Part shown: one piece after another, positions 1 through 12,275 of the stretch
Layout of the letters: the number at the start of each line of letters is the position of its first letter
How positions within the stretch are numbered: position 1 is the stretch's first letter
DNA from: Zarea fungicola
Taxonomy: Eukaryota; Ascomycota; Sordariomycetes; Hypocreales; Cordycipitaceae
DNA length: 38,258 nucleotides
Direction of reading: 5' to 3'
Assembly (NCBI GenBank): GCA_900169235.1
Contig: FWCC01000473.1
Coordinates: 5,229-43,486 of the forward strand
Notes under the pieces: generated by a model
What the model was told of the DNA's origin: nothing
Databases searched by the model: none
What the model saw: the letters and a program-made list of their open reading frames with translations, nothing else
Program-made: the position numbers and the translations under genes

Positions 1-1420
1 GAATAAAAATCACTTATAAAATAATATAATTTTAGCTTAGCTAGCTTTATTAATAGATTTCTCTACTAGAAAAATATTTAAAAAAAATATATAAAATTAA
101 CTTTAATGAATTTTAAGTAATAATTTATGTAAAATAATTTATTATATACTTTTATCTCCTTTATTGGTATAGCTATTGGCTTTTAAAAATAGGGCATTTT
201 GGTGGAAAATGGGCCTTCGAGCGGAATTACTTTTGGCCCACTGTACCCTATAGGTGCGAAACAAATCTTCTCCAAGCTTGCCTAAGTCGCTCTGCCATCA
301 TATCGACAATTTTGAGATCTCAAAGATCCGCATTTCTTTTTTAAAAAAAAAATCTCAAATTCATTGCCAGACTTCTGGGATTTGCACTTCTGGTACATGT
401 CCCTATGTTGACAGGACGTCTTCCTCAATTTTTGCACCTTAAACAGGAGTCAATGGAGCGGCTGTGCCAGAGACGCGAAACACTGGGGAAAAGATGGGCG
501 CGGCTATATGCGATAATGGTCAGCCATCGAGTTTACATTCTAGATCGGACGCTGCAATTCGCTTTCGCCACAATAGAGGCTCGTCCGGAGAGCCACTGCC
601 CTCAGTTATTAACTACGTTTCACGCTTGCGACAGGGTGCACTCCCTGCTTCACGATAGACCCTAGTAAATTCCCGCTGTGCGTTTTAGTGGCCTTTAGTG
701 ACAGTTCATTAGGCAACACTCACAACTCAGACTCACAACTTCCGCTCTACAGACTGAGAGTTCATTGAGTTGGCTGGACTTTCCGTCGTTAATTAAACGT
801 CTGCTTGTCGTACTGGTTTGGTTGCTACTACTCCATGTACACTAACCAAACAGGTTTTTCTGATGGCTATTGAACCACAAAGGTTCGGCGTACGGTCATT
901 AACTAGTTGGCGTATTTTGTATCGCTGGAACTCCGAGTTAGTAGGCTATATTAGGCCACTCAACACTCAACCCGACTGTGTCCTTTGCGTGGTGCCAACA
1001 GGAAAGGCTCACCAGCAGTCTAACCAACACTCAGCAACGCATGCTCGGACAGATGCAAACATTACAAAATTAAATGTCAAGTTGCATTTTATATAGTTCA
1101 TTTTGTATAGTTAATGATAAAGATTTAAATTTTCAAGTTTATTAGTTGGAACGCTTACTTGCGGCTATAAGCAATGCTTACATAATGGGGAGGTAGGCGT
1201 GCTGATAAATACCGTGGCGCCTCGAGTCAGTTGTCAACCAAGGCTGACGATGATCTTTTTCTGAATTCCTGGAGGAAATCACCAGTCACTCATCCTCCAT
1301 CAAAGGACTGTGCTGCCAAATATGTCGTGATAATGGTCCCTTGGATCGATTACAGTGGCTCCTTCCGGTTGGCATTTTTCTGTCTCCTCCTGCGAGCCAA
1401 ATGGTCACCCCTGAATCAAA
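1..1420. other. AT-rich left edge, no supported gene
   Basis: The first about 180 bases are extremely AT-rich, with long runs of A and T, as in RIP-degraded or intergenic fungal DNA. From about 180 to 1420 the composition is more balanced, but the short open frames there lack recognisable motifs, splice-compatible continuations or codon bias. I see nothing that can be called a gene, RNA or intact mobile element; part of the stretch is probably promoter for the gene starting at 1421. Confidence 0.5.
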
Positions 1421-2702
1421 ATGCCTGCTTCGCTTGATGTCACCATTGGTCCGGACGGTACTTTGCGTGACACGCGCGGCCGTCCCATGGTAGTAATCTT
1501 CAATAGCAGGCAAGAAGAGAGCAATCCCCCGCCACCCGCCAAGGAGCAAGGCGACCAGACAGTCGAGGCTCCAAGTCTACAATTCGTAAGCCACTGCGAG
1601 CACGATAAGAGCCACAAGTTACGGTCCAATACTCGTGTTCGGCGGCATGTCATGCAACGGTACTGGCGAAAGCAAAAGGCCGACGCGATTAGGACAGTAG
1701 CTTCTCATACCGTTCTGCCACATGATGAAATGAGCCGAGACTGGGCGGCCGATGTGGAAAGTTCATTTCTGGCGAGCCCATCTTCAGGTCAGGCCCGTGG
1801 TTTCTGGAGCATGGCCACCATGTACATTTCCCAATACTCAATGCCAGAACGGCAACGAATGCTTCAACTTGCCAATCATTGTAAGTAGCATACCCATCGT
1901 CATCAACGCACAAAATCTGTGCATCCTGTACTAAACCTTGCACAGTTGCTGCTGTGGGACAAATTCTGTTCAAGTCAGAACAAGACTACAAGGCCACAAT
2001 TGGCTCAGCCATGTCTGACCCTGCCCTCTTCCACATGCATTTACTTACAGCCGCAATTCATTACAACTTTGCCAATAATAACAGCGACATACAAGAATTG
2101 CTTTTCCACCAGACAAAGGCTATCCAGCTAGTGAATAGCCAAGTAATTCATCAGCCCAGCGAAATACAGGATACGCTGATGTCCGCAGTAGCCTACCTAG
2201 CTGTCACCGAGGTATACCGGCGTCCCCGGGTGCCGACTATGTTGCGTATTATTTACTGACTTTGACTGCATAGTGGTACCTCGGCGATTACGCTGCGTGG
2301 GAGCATCATTTTAACGGACTGGCCCAGATGGTTGAGCTTCGAGGTGGCCTAGCAACGCTCAACAAGTCCATGCGCACCAAAGTTTTCATGCAGGTAGCCT
2401 CATAGCTGGATTGAGATTTGACTACACTAACATTGTCGCACAGAGCCAATTTTGTTGCCAATGCTGAAATGGACTACCCGATCAAGTTTCACTACTGGGA
2501 TGACCGTGGGCATTCTACGGCCGATCTTCTTGCTGACGTCGACGTCGGCGACCAACGACTACGAGCCGAAGAGGTGATGGTTTACTTTGCTGCCGAAGCT
2601 GAGCTCTTTGCCTTCCTCCAGTTCAGACAATTATTTTTTACTCGCATAAAAAAAAAGCCTCAATATACAGGGCCTCATAGCGCAGGACAATTTAAATATT
2701 AA
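1421..2702 (+). pseudogene. Fungal transcription-factor-like (DUF3468/Fungal_trans_2 type) gene, probably broken
   Basis: The exons read 1421-1880, 1946-2211, 2274-2393 and about 2444-2702. The first two introns (65 and 62 nt) have good GT/AG borders and keep frame. The N-terminal part has the RRHVMQRYWRKQK stretch that often precedes the regulatory domain of Zn-cluster factors, followed by helices typical of that domain (MSDPALFHMHLLTAAIHY, then NGLAQMVELRGGL). There is no Zn2Cys6 finger. At the third intron, GT at 2394 and AG at 2443 put the following frame (continuing ANFVANAEMDYP) off by one. Only a rare GC donor at 2389 (AT|GCAGGT) would restore it, so I favour a frameshift. The protein then stops near 370 aa, which seems short at the C-terminus. 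Family assignment is by motif memory only; if it is functional it would be a nuclear regulator, perhaps of the adjacent methyltransferase. Confidence 0.5.
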
Positions 2703-3431
2703 ATCGCAGCCCTTTTTGGTCAATATTGGCCGTTCCAAAATTGCAATATCGAGAACCAGTGAGAGCAGCAAAAGCGTGATTGTCGGCCCCATTGAGAAGT
2801 CTAGTCTCGATCAGCTGAATAGAAATGCTCGGCAGTTTGGGGGGTTTCGTAACCCTCTTTGACTGCAGTATTAGGAACGCATTTCATAAATAGTTGAAGG
2901 ACTCATAGAGATGGAAAAGATGCTTTAGCTACAAATTTCGGATAATACTGTAGAAGAAGGACAAGAAATTGAAGCATCGACACTGGAATAAACGCAGCAC
3001 CGCTGTTGGGCACCCTTTGCACTGCTTAGTAGTCGCTTTATAAGCCGCCAGTCAGCATGGTTACTCGTCGTTAAATGTTTCCTAATTCGTCGTTAGCAGC
3101 TTTGAGAGGTAACCACTGGATGCCAGATGCGTTGACAAGATCAGTAATACTCGTGATTGCGCAGGGCATCCCCAGTACTCAATGTACACTTGCAGGGTTG
3201 CTAATATAATCCTCCCGTTAAATATTGGATCTGCATCATGTGAATTAGAATTGGCAAGTACGAAATGACACTGTGGCTGCCGGCCATGTATTTACGGTCG
3301 TGTGGGTTTAATCCGATGTTGAGGGGGTAGCCTTACCCGACAGAAGTATAAGTGATCTGGTCATCCTCTTGGACAAGTTCCGTAGCACTTACTCTCCAGT
3401 TCTTGAACAAAATATTACAAAATTGTCCAAA
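2703..3431. other. Intergenic region, promoter of O-methyltransferase 1
   Basis: No coding frame of note was seen. The first part may hold decayed C-terminal sequence of the upstream transcription-factor-like gene; the last few hundred bases should contain the promoter of the methyltransferase. No clear TATA box or repeat was recognised. Confidence 0.4.
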
Positions 3432-4650
3432 ATGACTGTCGATGTGGATATTGAAGCGGCAATCAACAGCCTCAGAGAGGCAGCGAGCCGTAGTGATGAG
3501 GCTCGCAACACAACTCTCGATGCTTTGCGCAACCTCCAATTACAGATTGAGAAACCACCTGATGTGTGGGATCGATTTGTATTCATGAACCTGGAGCTTA
3601 CAGCAGCCCGTATTGGCCATGACCTTGGCATCTATGAAACACTAGTCAATAGCAAGCAAGCAGTCACCGCTGCGGATTTTGCTGCAAAGTCGGGCGCCTC
3701 GACTCTTTTAATTCGTAAGCTCGCGCCCGGAAACCAGAGATGTTCATGACTCGGCTAATTATTTAATAGGTCGGATCTTGCGATATCTTGCATCTGTTGG
3801 ACAAATAGCGGAGACTGCTCAGGATTCATTCACCGCCAACGCGCTCACGCGAGTTATGGCCAAGCCTGAATATCGGGGCGTCGTCTACCACGCCTTTGAG
3901 AATGTCGGCGCGCCGCTCCGAGCCTTCCCAGACTTTCTCGCCGGCACGCGGTACCGCGATATTTCCGACGCCGCCCACACACCGGCGCAGAAGGCCTTCA
4001 AAACGGAGCTGCCGCTGCTTGCCTGGCTGCCCAGCCAGCCCAAAGAATTCAATGCCTTTCAGCAGGCCATGGTTGTCCAGCCCCAGGCCTCCACGGCGTG
4101 GTATTCCGCCTTCCCATTCGCCCAGGAGCTGGGAAGCTTTTCTGGGCCGTGCGCATTCGTGGATGTGGGCGGCGGCTTTGGCCATCAGTGCAAGGCGCTG
4201 ATCAAGCAATTCCCAGACCTGCATGATCGCGTGGTGCTCCAAGATCTCGCAGAAACACTGACGCATGCCGATCCGGACGATCTGGGTGGCATCAAGGCCA
4301 CGCCTCACAACTTTTTTGAAGTGCAGCCCGTTAAAGGTGCGCGCTTCTATTATCTGCGCAATGTTTTGCATGACTGGCCGGACGAGAAGGCTATTGCGAT
4401 TCTGGGCCACCTCCGCGATGCACTGGAGCCGGGCTCGTCGATCCTGATTGATGAGATTGTTATGCCGACGGTTGGCGCGCACTGGAAGGCGACGTCGCTC
4501 GATTTGGTCATCATGGCACTTGTAGGTGCGCTCGAGCGCACACTGGATGACTGGCATGCGCTGCTCAAGGCCGCGGGTCTGCGCATCGTGCGTGTTGATA
4601 CTTATATGTCGCGCCGCCAAGACTCGATAATACAAGCTGTTCGTCTATAG
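3432..4650 (+). CDS. SAM-dependent O-methyltransferase (COMT-like, Methyltransf_2 family)
   Basis: The two exons are 3432-3714 and 3770-4650, joined by a 55-nt intron (GTAAGC...TAG), giving 387 aa. An in-frame stretch upstream of 3432 has only a non-ATG start, so the ATG at 3432 (MTVDVDIEAAINSL) is chosen. Residues about 1-180 form the helical dimerisation region of plant/fungal O-methyltransferases. The SAM-binding glycine motif is VDVGGGFGH (V225-H233), followed by VVLQDL, and the catalytic-base motif is LHDWPDE with His295; LIDEIVMP follows. The family methylates hydroxyl groups of polyketide or aromatic metabolites in the cytosol. No synthase is nearby, so the substrate is unknown. It converges on FKS with only 73 bp between stop codons. 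The second exon is clearly GC-richer than the upstream flank. Family assignment is sure; function in a pathway is inference. Confidence 0.93.
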
Positions 4651-4723
4651 ATTTTATTTTTCCTTTATTTTCTAGCTATATATAAATTACAAGTGTTTTG
4701 CGCAGAGTGCATCTTCTCAGTCT

Positions 4724-7700
4724 CTACGGCCCCGTTCTTGTGGGTGAGGTGTTGTTGTTGTCCTGATGATTGGGCTGCACCAGGTTGAGGCCAGCTATGC
4801 TCGGAATCTGCTGCAAGAATGATGGTGTCTTGAAAGAGTTGCTATACGCAATGGGTCCAGCAATCATGCCAACGAAGAGAATGAGCAGCAAAAAGTAGAG
4901 AATGGCATAGCGCACCACTCTCTTTCTCCTCAGCTTGGACTGTTTCAAGGTGTAAATCGGAGGACGAATCTGGCGACTAAATCATAAAGTTAGCTTTGTG
5001 AAGAAAAAGAGACAGAAGAAGAAAAAAAAATATCTAGGATACGGGAGGTATGTACCTTGGTAAAAGCCAAAAGAGCATAATGGAGTGCAGCTTGTCAATC
5101 TGGGGAATTATCAAGATGGGAAACATGAGAAACAGCAGCCAGTGGCCGAGAATAAAATCGCCCGCAAAGAGACTCAGCTCAGTGACCTTGCAGAGAAGCT
5201 CGCGGAGCGGCTGCGAGGCCGAATGCCAGCCCATGGAGTACCACTTCCCGCTCCAAAACGCCAGGTTGGACTGGTCCGTCTTGAACTCGCGCGTGAGGCC
5301 CAGCGTGATCAAGAGCTTGACAATGAAGCGCTGGATCGAGATGACGGCAATCAGGCCCGCGACGGTGCGCGCAAAGTTGAAGCTCTCCAGCACGAGCATG
5401 GCCTCAAAGGCGACGAGGACAAAAAACACGGCAAAGGCGTGGGCGACGGCGGCGAGGGTGCTGCTGGCCTTTTTGCAGCACATGCCCAGCAGCGGACCCA
5501 TGCAGCAGGCCATGCCGAAAGTGGCGGCGAGCACGGCCAGGTTGCCACCGATCGGCGCGAGGGCGACGAGGAGGACGCGGATGAGGGAGTCGGTCGGCTT
5601 CACGTCGTCGTTGTTGTTGTTGGCGGCGAGGACACCCGTCTGCGCGTTGATGAAGAGGTACGGGATGATGGCGAGGACCATGAGCAGGAACGGCGCAAAC
5701 ACCTCGCTGAGGAAGAGGTTGAGCCGGGGCGGCTTCGCCGTGTCGGACACCTTGGCCGTCTTCTCGCCCATGACTTTGCGCTTGTAGCCGGTGACGCGAG
5801 TACGCGACATGCGGCAAAAGGCGATCCAGGATGAGTTGTGGGTGCGGGAGTTGCCGCGCGAGAGCCAGCGGAGGAACTCGCGGTAGTCGATGAAGAAGTC
5901 GTTCCAGGAGAACTGATGCGGGTTGTACATGAAGGGCGAAATGGTCAACCCCAGCAGTGTAATCCAAAAGTACACCAACGCTGGTTGCCAAATGGTCACC
6001 GACGCAAAGAGCAGGAAAATCAAGAGTCGAGCCCCAAGGTAGATGGAATGGCCGGCAAATCGCGAGTACAGGATTCCAAAGGGGATGCGCGCTGTTGCAA
6101 AGCCACGACCGGTACCAATGTATCGAGCGCCGCCGTATGATATATCCTGCTCGATGGAGTTTGCATAGATTTGGTTGGAGAAAATCTCGAAAAAGAGAGA
6201 CAGGGAAAAGAACTGCTTTAGGAAGCGGGTAAATGCCTTGAAGATGCCTCGGTCAACGAGCTCGTGCACAACGAGCGGGATAAAGGCCATAAAGAGGACG
6301 ACGAAAATGGACATGATGCAACGCCAGACCCAGTCATTCAAAGCGTCGTTGTTGACACAGCCGATTGGATACATTGTGTCTGTACTTGGTTTTTCACGAT
6401 TGTAGTCGCAGGTAATGGTTTCGTGCTTCAGAGCGCCAATGTTGAGCAAGCAAATCATGAACAGCTGGATGGACAGCATGATAAACATGTTGTTGACGTG
6501 GAAGCCGGGATGGGCGTAGTAAAAGGACAAGAAGCGATCTAATGGGAGCTGGGTGCCGATATAGTAATACTCGCGCGAGAGCAATTGTTCTCCCATGCCT
6601 GTTCCAATTTTGGTGGTGAAATTCAAGACGGAACCGAAGCCGAGATCACGACCTTTACCACATTGGTAATATTCCGAGTGCTTGATTCGGCCACCGCGAG
6701 TAATGGCCGTCATACCAGCAAAGATATCTTCATTGAGATGGAGGCCTTTCTGCGCCTTTGACACGCCGCCGCGAGTGGTCATGAAGATGCCGTTGAGGAA
6801 ATCCGGATGGCCATAATGCAACTTGGCGCCAATTTGCGTCAGGGTACGGGCGAATAAAGTACCAAATGTCTGTTCCTTTCCTGCTGCAATATCACCGAGT
6901 ACACCAATATTTTCTGAGAAGATGTATTCGCGAGCGCCGAGGATGGCGACTGGTGGAGTTGCATCCTTGGGGGCCGCATAGGGCGACTCCTTCTTTGGCG
7001 TTTGCTCCTCGAACTCAGCCAAGACATTGCGAATCTTGAGACACTCCTCGAGGTAGTTGTCTTGGTTGGCGTCAATGAGCTGGATGTACTCTCCGCGATA
7101 AAAGATCAAGGCGTGGTTCTGGTTGTCCGACTTGCCGTCGCCCAAGATTGGGTTGCCAGACAACTGAACTCTGAATTTCGGCCTCCGCAGCCCGTTTTCC
7201 AGCGTCTCCGAATGGCCGTCAATCAGCGTCGAGTAGATTTTGGGTTCCTCGCCCTCTGCGCCCGGCTCCTCGTCCAGATAGGCGATTTGAAGATCCGGGT
7301 AGGCGCGGAGAATGAATTCGGCATTCTCCATCTCTTCCTTGGAAAACCGCGCAAAGCGCTGCATTGACACTACCATTTTGAACTTTCGGCGGGCGATTCG
7401 CTCCAACTCTTGGTCCAGCTTGTCCGTGTGCGTCCCAAAGGCGTGCACGACATCGGGATTCTCGACGCGGTACAGGAGTTTAATGGCACGGGCGTAGTTC
7501 ATGAACCCAGAAACAGTGCGGTAGAGAGTTTGTGAGCGCAGGGATGCCCAAATTCTGGTGCGCAATGTGTATTCGGGGGCCGATGACTTGAATCCGATGC
7601 AGTAGAATGGGAGATCGTCAATCTTTTTCCGCTCGGCGTCACCTTGCTCAGTTGGTCCGGTCGTCTCGTCGGCGAGTGTCTTGGTGTCGTTGACGAAGCA

Positions 7701-10423
7701 GTCCCATTCGTGAGGATAGAGTTGTTTGAGATATTCGAGAAGTGTGACTCGAGAATAAGTGTCTTCCTCACGAATAATCTCTCGCAAGGTCAACAAAATC
7801 TTTTCATTGTAGTGAGGAATGAGCACAGTAAAAGTCGGCATGCTCTCGACGGGGCCTGGATCTGGTAGAGGCATCGACAGCGACTGCGCAAAAAAGGATA
7901 GGCGACGCTCGGCTTCGCTATTGGCCGGAAAGAATTCTGTTTTAAAAGAATTGTCGTCCTTTGAAATGAAGAACGTTGGCGCCCTCAGGGTACGCTTTCC
8001 CGGCTGCTCAGATGGAACTTGGTAGTAGAGAAGTTTCTGCGCATGCTCAATAGCAATCAGGTGCTCTCGATACATGGAAATGACAATGGCATTCCAGACC
8101 TGCGAGATGAGGACTTTTGGCTGGTATTTGATGTCCATGTCCGATGTCGCGAGTATCTTGGCATAGATGCGCGATGGGAGACGCGAAAAGACATTTCGCC
8201 ACGGTGAGAGAATGGTAGATCCAAGATAAAAGGAGCTGGCGACAGAAAATACAGAGTTGCACAAGACATACCAGAGGTACGTATCGAGGAAAAAGAAGAT
8301 GACGTCTGTGACTCCGGTGACAACGAGAAGAACAACGTTTTGGTATTTGCACAGAATGTCTGATGAGGCTCCAAATAGGGCGTCGCCGGCGCAGGTGATT
8401 TTAGCAACATGCAGGTACCGAATAACATCGCGATAAGACAGCGTGAGGAACTTGTACGAGACACCAAACTTGATACCAAACACAACCACCCATATGCCGA
8501 TTGACATGGATCGGCTGTTGAAAGAAAGAGCAGGGAAGGCGGCAGTAAAAGTTTGGCTGGCATTTTGGCGTCCCTTGTTTCGCTTCCAAAAGGCACCAAA
8601 CAAGCTGTCAAGCGGCATGATAGAGAAGTACAGATAAGTGATGATGGCAATGACAAACTGCACGATGCCCAACGCAAGGTCAACAGAGTACATACTTTCC
8701 CCCTTTTTGCTGGGCCACATGAAGACTTTGACGCCAGGGCCAATGTTGAGCGCAAGAATGAACAAAAGGATCAAGAGCCGTGCCGTCAAGGGCTTCGAGC
8801 CGGGCCACCTTCGAGGCACATAGACCCATTCGGCAAGGGTCGCAAAGATTTGAATAGCCGTGGCAATGGCACCGCCGAACCCGACAATGGAGAACTGCTT
8901 GGCGCCAGAGGGCTGCACATCCGTGCGGTAGTCGTAATCCTTGACGAGCAGCGACGGCGCGTTGTGGGACGTGTAGAACCAGAACATGGTAAAGTGGATG
9001 ATCCAGATGCGGTTGAAATTGACAAGCATGTGCAGCCAGGAGCGTGTCTCCTTGTATGTCTTGAAGAAGCAGCCCTTCCAGACGACTTGCTTTAGCTTGA
9101 GGTAGCGCTCGGCCGGCGGCACGTCCATCAATTTGGTCTTGTCTTCGAAGCCAATGCGATTCAGTCCTTCAGGATACCAAAACAACTGATTGCAGTCATC
9201 GTAGCCGATGATGTCCTTGTGGTCCTTCTCGCGACGAACATAGATGCCGTCCAAGATCTCGTAGCCCTGGTCGCGGAGGAAGACGTAGAGCGGTGTGATG
9301 ACGTCGTTCAAGTAAGAACACTCTTCCACCGGTTCGCTTTGGTGGGAATCAGCGACGGAGCGGTAATAATCGTCGGCACACTTGAAGATGAAGCACAGAG
9401 CCTCGGGCATGAAGCGGACCTGGTTGGCCTCACCCCAGCAGAGCAGATAGAGAGCCACCTGTCGAGCGCGCTCGTGAGGCGACATTCTGCGCATTTTTGC
9501 TTCCCACTGAGCTTCTGCCACTTTGAAGCCAGTTTTTCCGGAGAGATACTCAACACTCTCTTCGTTTTCGACAGCGTTGGCGTCCTCGGGCTCTTCGCTC
9601 TTTTTGCTCTTCTTCTTCTTCTTCGATTTGCGACCACCGGTAGAGGCGGGCTGCCCCTGGCCCTCACGATCTAGGCCAGCAGCAAAGTACCACTTTCGAT
9701 AGTTGGAGTTGTATCCGCCAATGTAGTCGGCATGAAGCGACGATAGAGCATCGTTTGGGTTCATTCTGGATGCCCGGGAGTCGAGGAGGACCATGAAGTG
9801 GTCATACATGTTCCGCATGCTGTCGCGCTGGAATCCGAACCGGCCAGCCAAGTCGATGAATATGTCTTCAATCTCCTCCTTGGAGAGAGGGGGCTGGTTA
9901 TCTGATGACCACGCTGGGTAGGGCTCTAAATTTCGTGTGGGTAGGTCGCTGCTGGAATCCATATGATATGACGGTGCTATGTCTGAAGCACCGTACCTGG
10001 AATCATAGTCGTCATAGCCGTGTGTATCCAACTCCTGGGCATACCTACCGTCATCTTGGTAGTTCTCGTCATCATGGTAGGGGTAGTCACTTCCGTACGG
10101 GTTGTCTGTGTAGTGCTGGTCCTCATTCTGATCATAGGCGTCATAGTAGCCTCCATCATTATGATACGGGTTTCGAGGATCGGCATTGTAATAGCCTCTA
10201 CTCTTTGTTAAATAATGTGCATGTTGTAAAACTTCATGTAAACGTACGACTCATCATAGTAGCCAGACTCATCGTGGTTGCCGTGGTGGACCTGGTCGTA
10301 CTCATGATTGCCATGCCCGTAGGCGTTATCGTGGTATGGATTAGAGTATGTGCCGTACTGATCGTTTTGATTCATGGGATCGCCATTGTAGTGAGCCTGG
10401 CTATTATTCCTGTTGCCAGCCAT
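4724..10423 (-). CDS. FKS1: 1,3-beta-glucan synthase catalytic subunit (FKS/GT48)
   Basis: Three exons on the minus strand: 10423-10248, 10197-5056 and 4976-4724, with introns of 50 nt (donor GTACGT, acceptor TAG) and 79 nt (donor GTACAT, branch CTAAC, acceptor TAG). The product is 1856 aa. It polymerises UDP-glucose into cell-wall beta-1,3-glucan at the plasma membrane and is the echinocandin target. Exon 1 encodes an Asn/Tyr/Asp/Gly-rich cytosolic N-terminus. The FKS1 domain lies at about residues 270-400, the first membrane cluster at about 450-700, the cytosolic GT48 domain begins near 750, and a second membrane cluster runs to the C-terminus. The last exon adds the typical tail [20 protein letters not shown] plus a transmembrane helix. 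Hot spot 1 starts at F642 and reads [10 protein letters not shown], hot spot 2 starts at D1347 and reads DWVWRCIM. From memory, filamentous FKS proteins are some tens of residues longer, mostly at the N-terminus. It could be the sole FKS or a second copy; the symbol is by family. Confidence 0.97.
8421..8450 (-). other. FKS echinocandin hot spot 1 with unusual residues
   Basis: These ten codons encode residues 642-651, [10 protein letters not shown]. The corresponding yeast Fks1 stretch (639-648) is FLVLSLRDPI. The usual Leu at the sixth position is Tyr and the usual Pro at the ninth is Val. Substitutions at this Pro are known to lower echinocandin susceptibility in other fungi. The alignment is by eye. 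Confidence 0.85.
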
Positions 10424-12275
10424 GTTGTGGGTTGGCCTTGAAGCGAACAAAATACAGCAAAAGCACCATGCAAGATTTGAATCTAGGTTTTCCTGATGGT
10501 TGTTTTAATGACTCACTGTTTATACATGCGTATCCATAAAGTCTGGGCAAGAGCCTTGGTCAGCGAGCCTTGATCAGGACTCCGTACAGCGGCTGCTCCA
10601 ATTGGTAGCTAAGCAATAACAATCCAGATTCCGAGGGGGGTGGCTGTGTCAGGTTCTACTCAGAATTGGAGAATTTTTCAATGAAGATGCGGCTTGCATA
10701 TACGAGTATTGATCGCCTGGTTACTGGACACCGATCCTTCCGGGTTGGCTATAAATAACTATGGATGGAACTGTGGGGGTCTACGGGAATGGAAAGTTGG
10801 AACTTGGGAGGAACGTGGAACGATTAGGACTTGACCTACGTATGATATCCACGAGAGCACCTTGGCACCCTAGATACGGGATTGAGCTAGCAAATTATTG
10901 CGGGAATACTTCAATGTAGTGCTGGTGCGAGGCATTCACTACTTTTGCTGAGTATTAATACCAATCCGAACCTGTCTTGACCACAGTCTGCTGCCTGGAT
11001 CCTGGAGCCTGATTCTACTGTTTAGTGCTCTTCTCAGCCGATTTGGCTGCGGAGGAATGCACGCAGGGGCAGTGCTGGTGTAAATGGCTCGAGCGGCGGA
11101 AGCGGAGACTACCTAGTTCGATCAAAAGAGGCTCTGGCTGAGCCGTAGCCATGCTCAGTCCCGATGCGGCAGCGGGTTTCCGCTCATTCAATGAGAGGCT
11201 CCCAGTTGCTAGCGTAGGATGGGTTCAAGTCAAGTGGAACTGAAGCAGTTCCAACATGCCGGGCAGTAAAATGCAAACCCTCCGCATGAAGCGCAAAAAA
11301 CAAAAAAATCAACTGGCTTACAGATTAGCATAAACGAGGAATCGTACACCTTGCCTAGCTCGGCAAATACCCCTGACCATGTCCGAGGAGGGTTTAGACG
11401 GTTACTGGTATGACGAGGCTCTGCAGGATTGGCGCCACGGATGGAAGGGGGGCATGAAAACTTAAACAGTGAAAGCAGGCGCAGCAATGGCCATTCAACG
11501 CCACTTCATTTTAACTCTGCCAGATCGGGAGAGCGAAAGTTGAACTCCAACGTGTGAGCAGGGGAAGTAAATAATCCTAGAATAACCAGCCCCCTTGCTT
11601 GGCTGTGTCTGGCATGGTTTATTGGCTGACACCACCATCCCGGCACATGCCCCGATTGAGCATCACCAATAGGAACAGACGGGTACCTGGTTCTGAACCG
11701 GAAGAAGCGGGGATGCAGCCCTCCAAACAGCTGCCGATGCTTGGGAAACCTTGGTCTTGACAACGAGGGCAGTGCATTGCCGGGGTGGGAGGAATAATCA
11801 CCAAAAGAACGCAAGTGCCGCGTCTCGGCCACAGCTGTTTGCAACAACTGGAGTTTGGCGGTCTTGCTGATCCAATAGTCTTTCTTCTGGAAGGAAAAAA
11901 AACGCGTATCGATGACGGGAAGACCGGCTCAGCCAGCAACTCGGACTCTTGGTCGGCCCCGAAAGGGTCCCCCGCCGAGGTGCTTGGCTTTGCGTATTAC
12001 CCTTTTTTGGCTTGGCTTGGTTGGTTCATTGCTTGGGTATGATGTCAGTCAAAAAAAAAAACGTGGCATTCAGTTGCCTCAATTGCATTTGTGTCTAAAC
12101 AGAACGGAAGTAGCCGCTTATAAGCCCAGAGTTTTATTGCCATGCAGTTGATGCATTATTATGTAGTTGATACACTTGAAAAAAATTCCCTCGTAGTAGT
12201 TGATATTTTACATTTCTCGTCATTCATTCATTCAGCTCAATTCATCTTCAATCCAAGTTTTTCTCGCGGTGGACT
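10424..12275. other. Long intergenic region between FKS and the GNAT gene
   Basis: About 1.85 kb that should hold the FKS promoter and 5' UTR (minus strand) and the 3' end of the acetyltransferase gene. Open frames of 80-120 codons occur on both strands but overlap each other, show no domain motifs and have no plausible splice continuation. A 14-bp imperfect tandem repeat lies at 10551-10578 and an A-run near 12050. I see no RNA gene. Confidence 0.5.
10551..10578. repeat. 14-bp imperfect tandem repeat upstream of FKS
   Basis: GAGCCTTGGTCAGC is followed directly by GAGCCTTGATCAGG (two mismatches). It lies about 130-155 bp upstream of the FKS start codon, so it may be part of the promoter or 5' UTR; a regulatory role is inference. 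Confidence 0.5.

Noticed and set aside
254..1096. Several 60-92-codon frames near the left edge
   Set aside because: Short, overlapping and without motifs or plausible splicing.
3826..4635. 269-codon open frame antisense to O-methyltransferase 1
   Set aside because: It is a shadow of the GC-rich sense codons; the sense strand carries all methyltransferase motifs and the antisense translation has none.
5050..5834. Two 245-249-codon plus-strand frames inside FKS
   Set aside because: They overlap each other and lie opposite conserved glucan synthase coding sequence; composition is Arg/Glu-rich shadow sequence.
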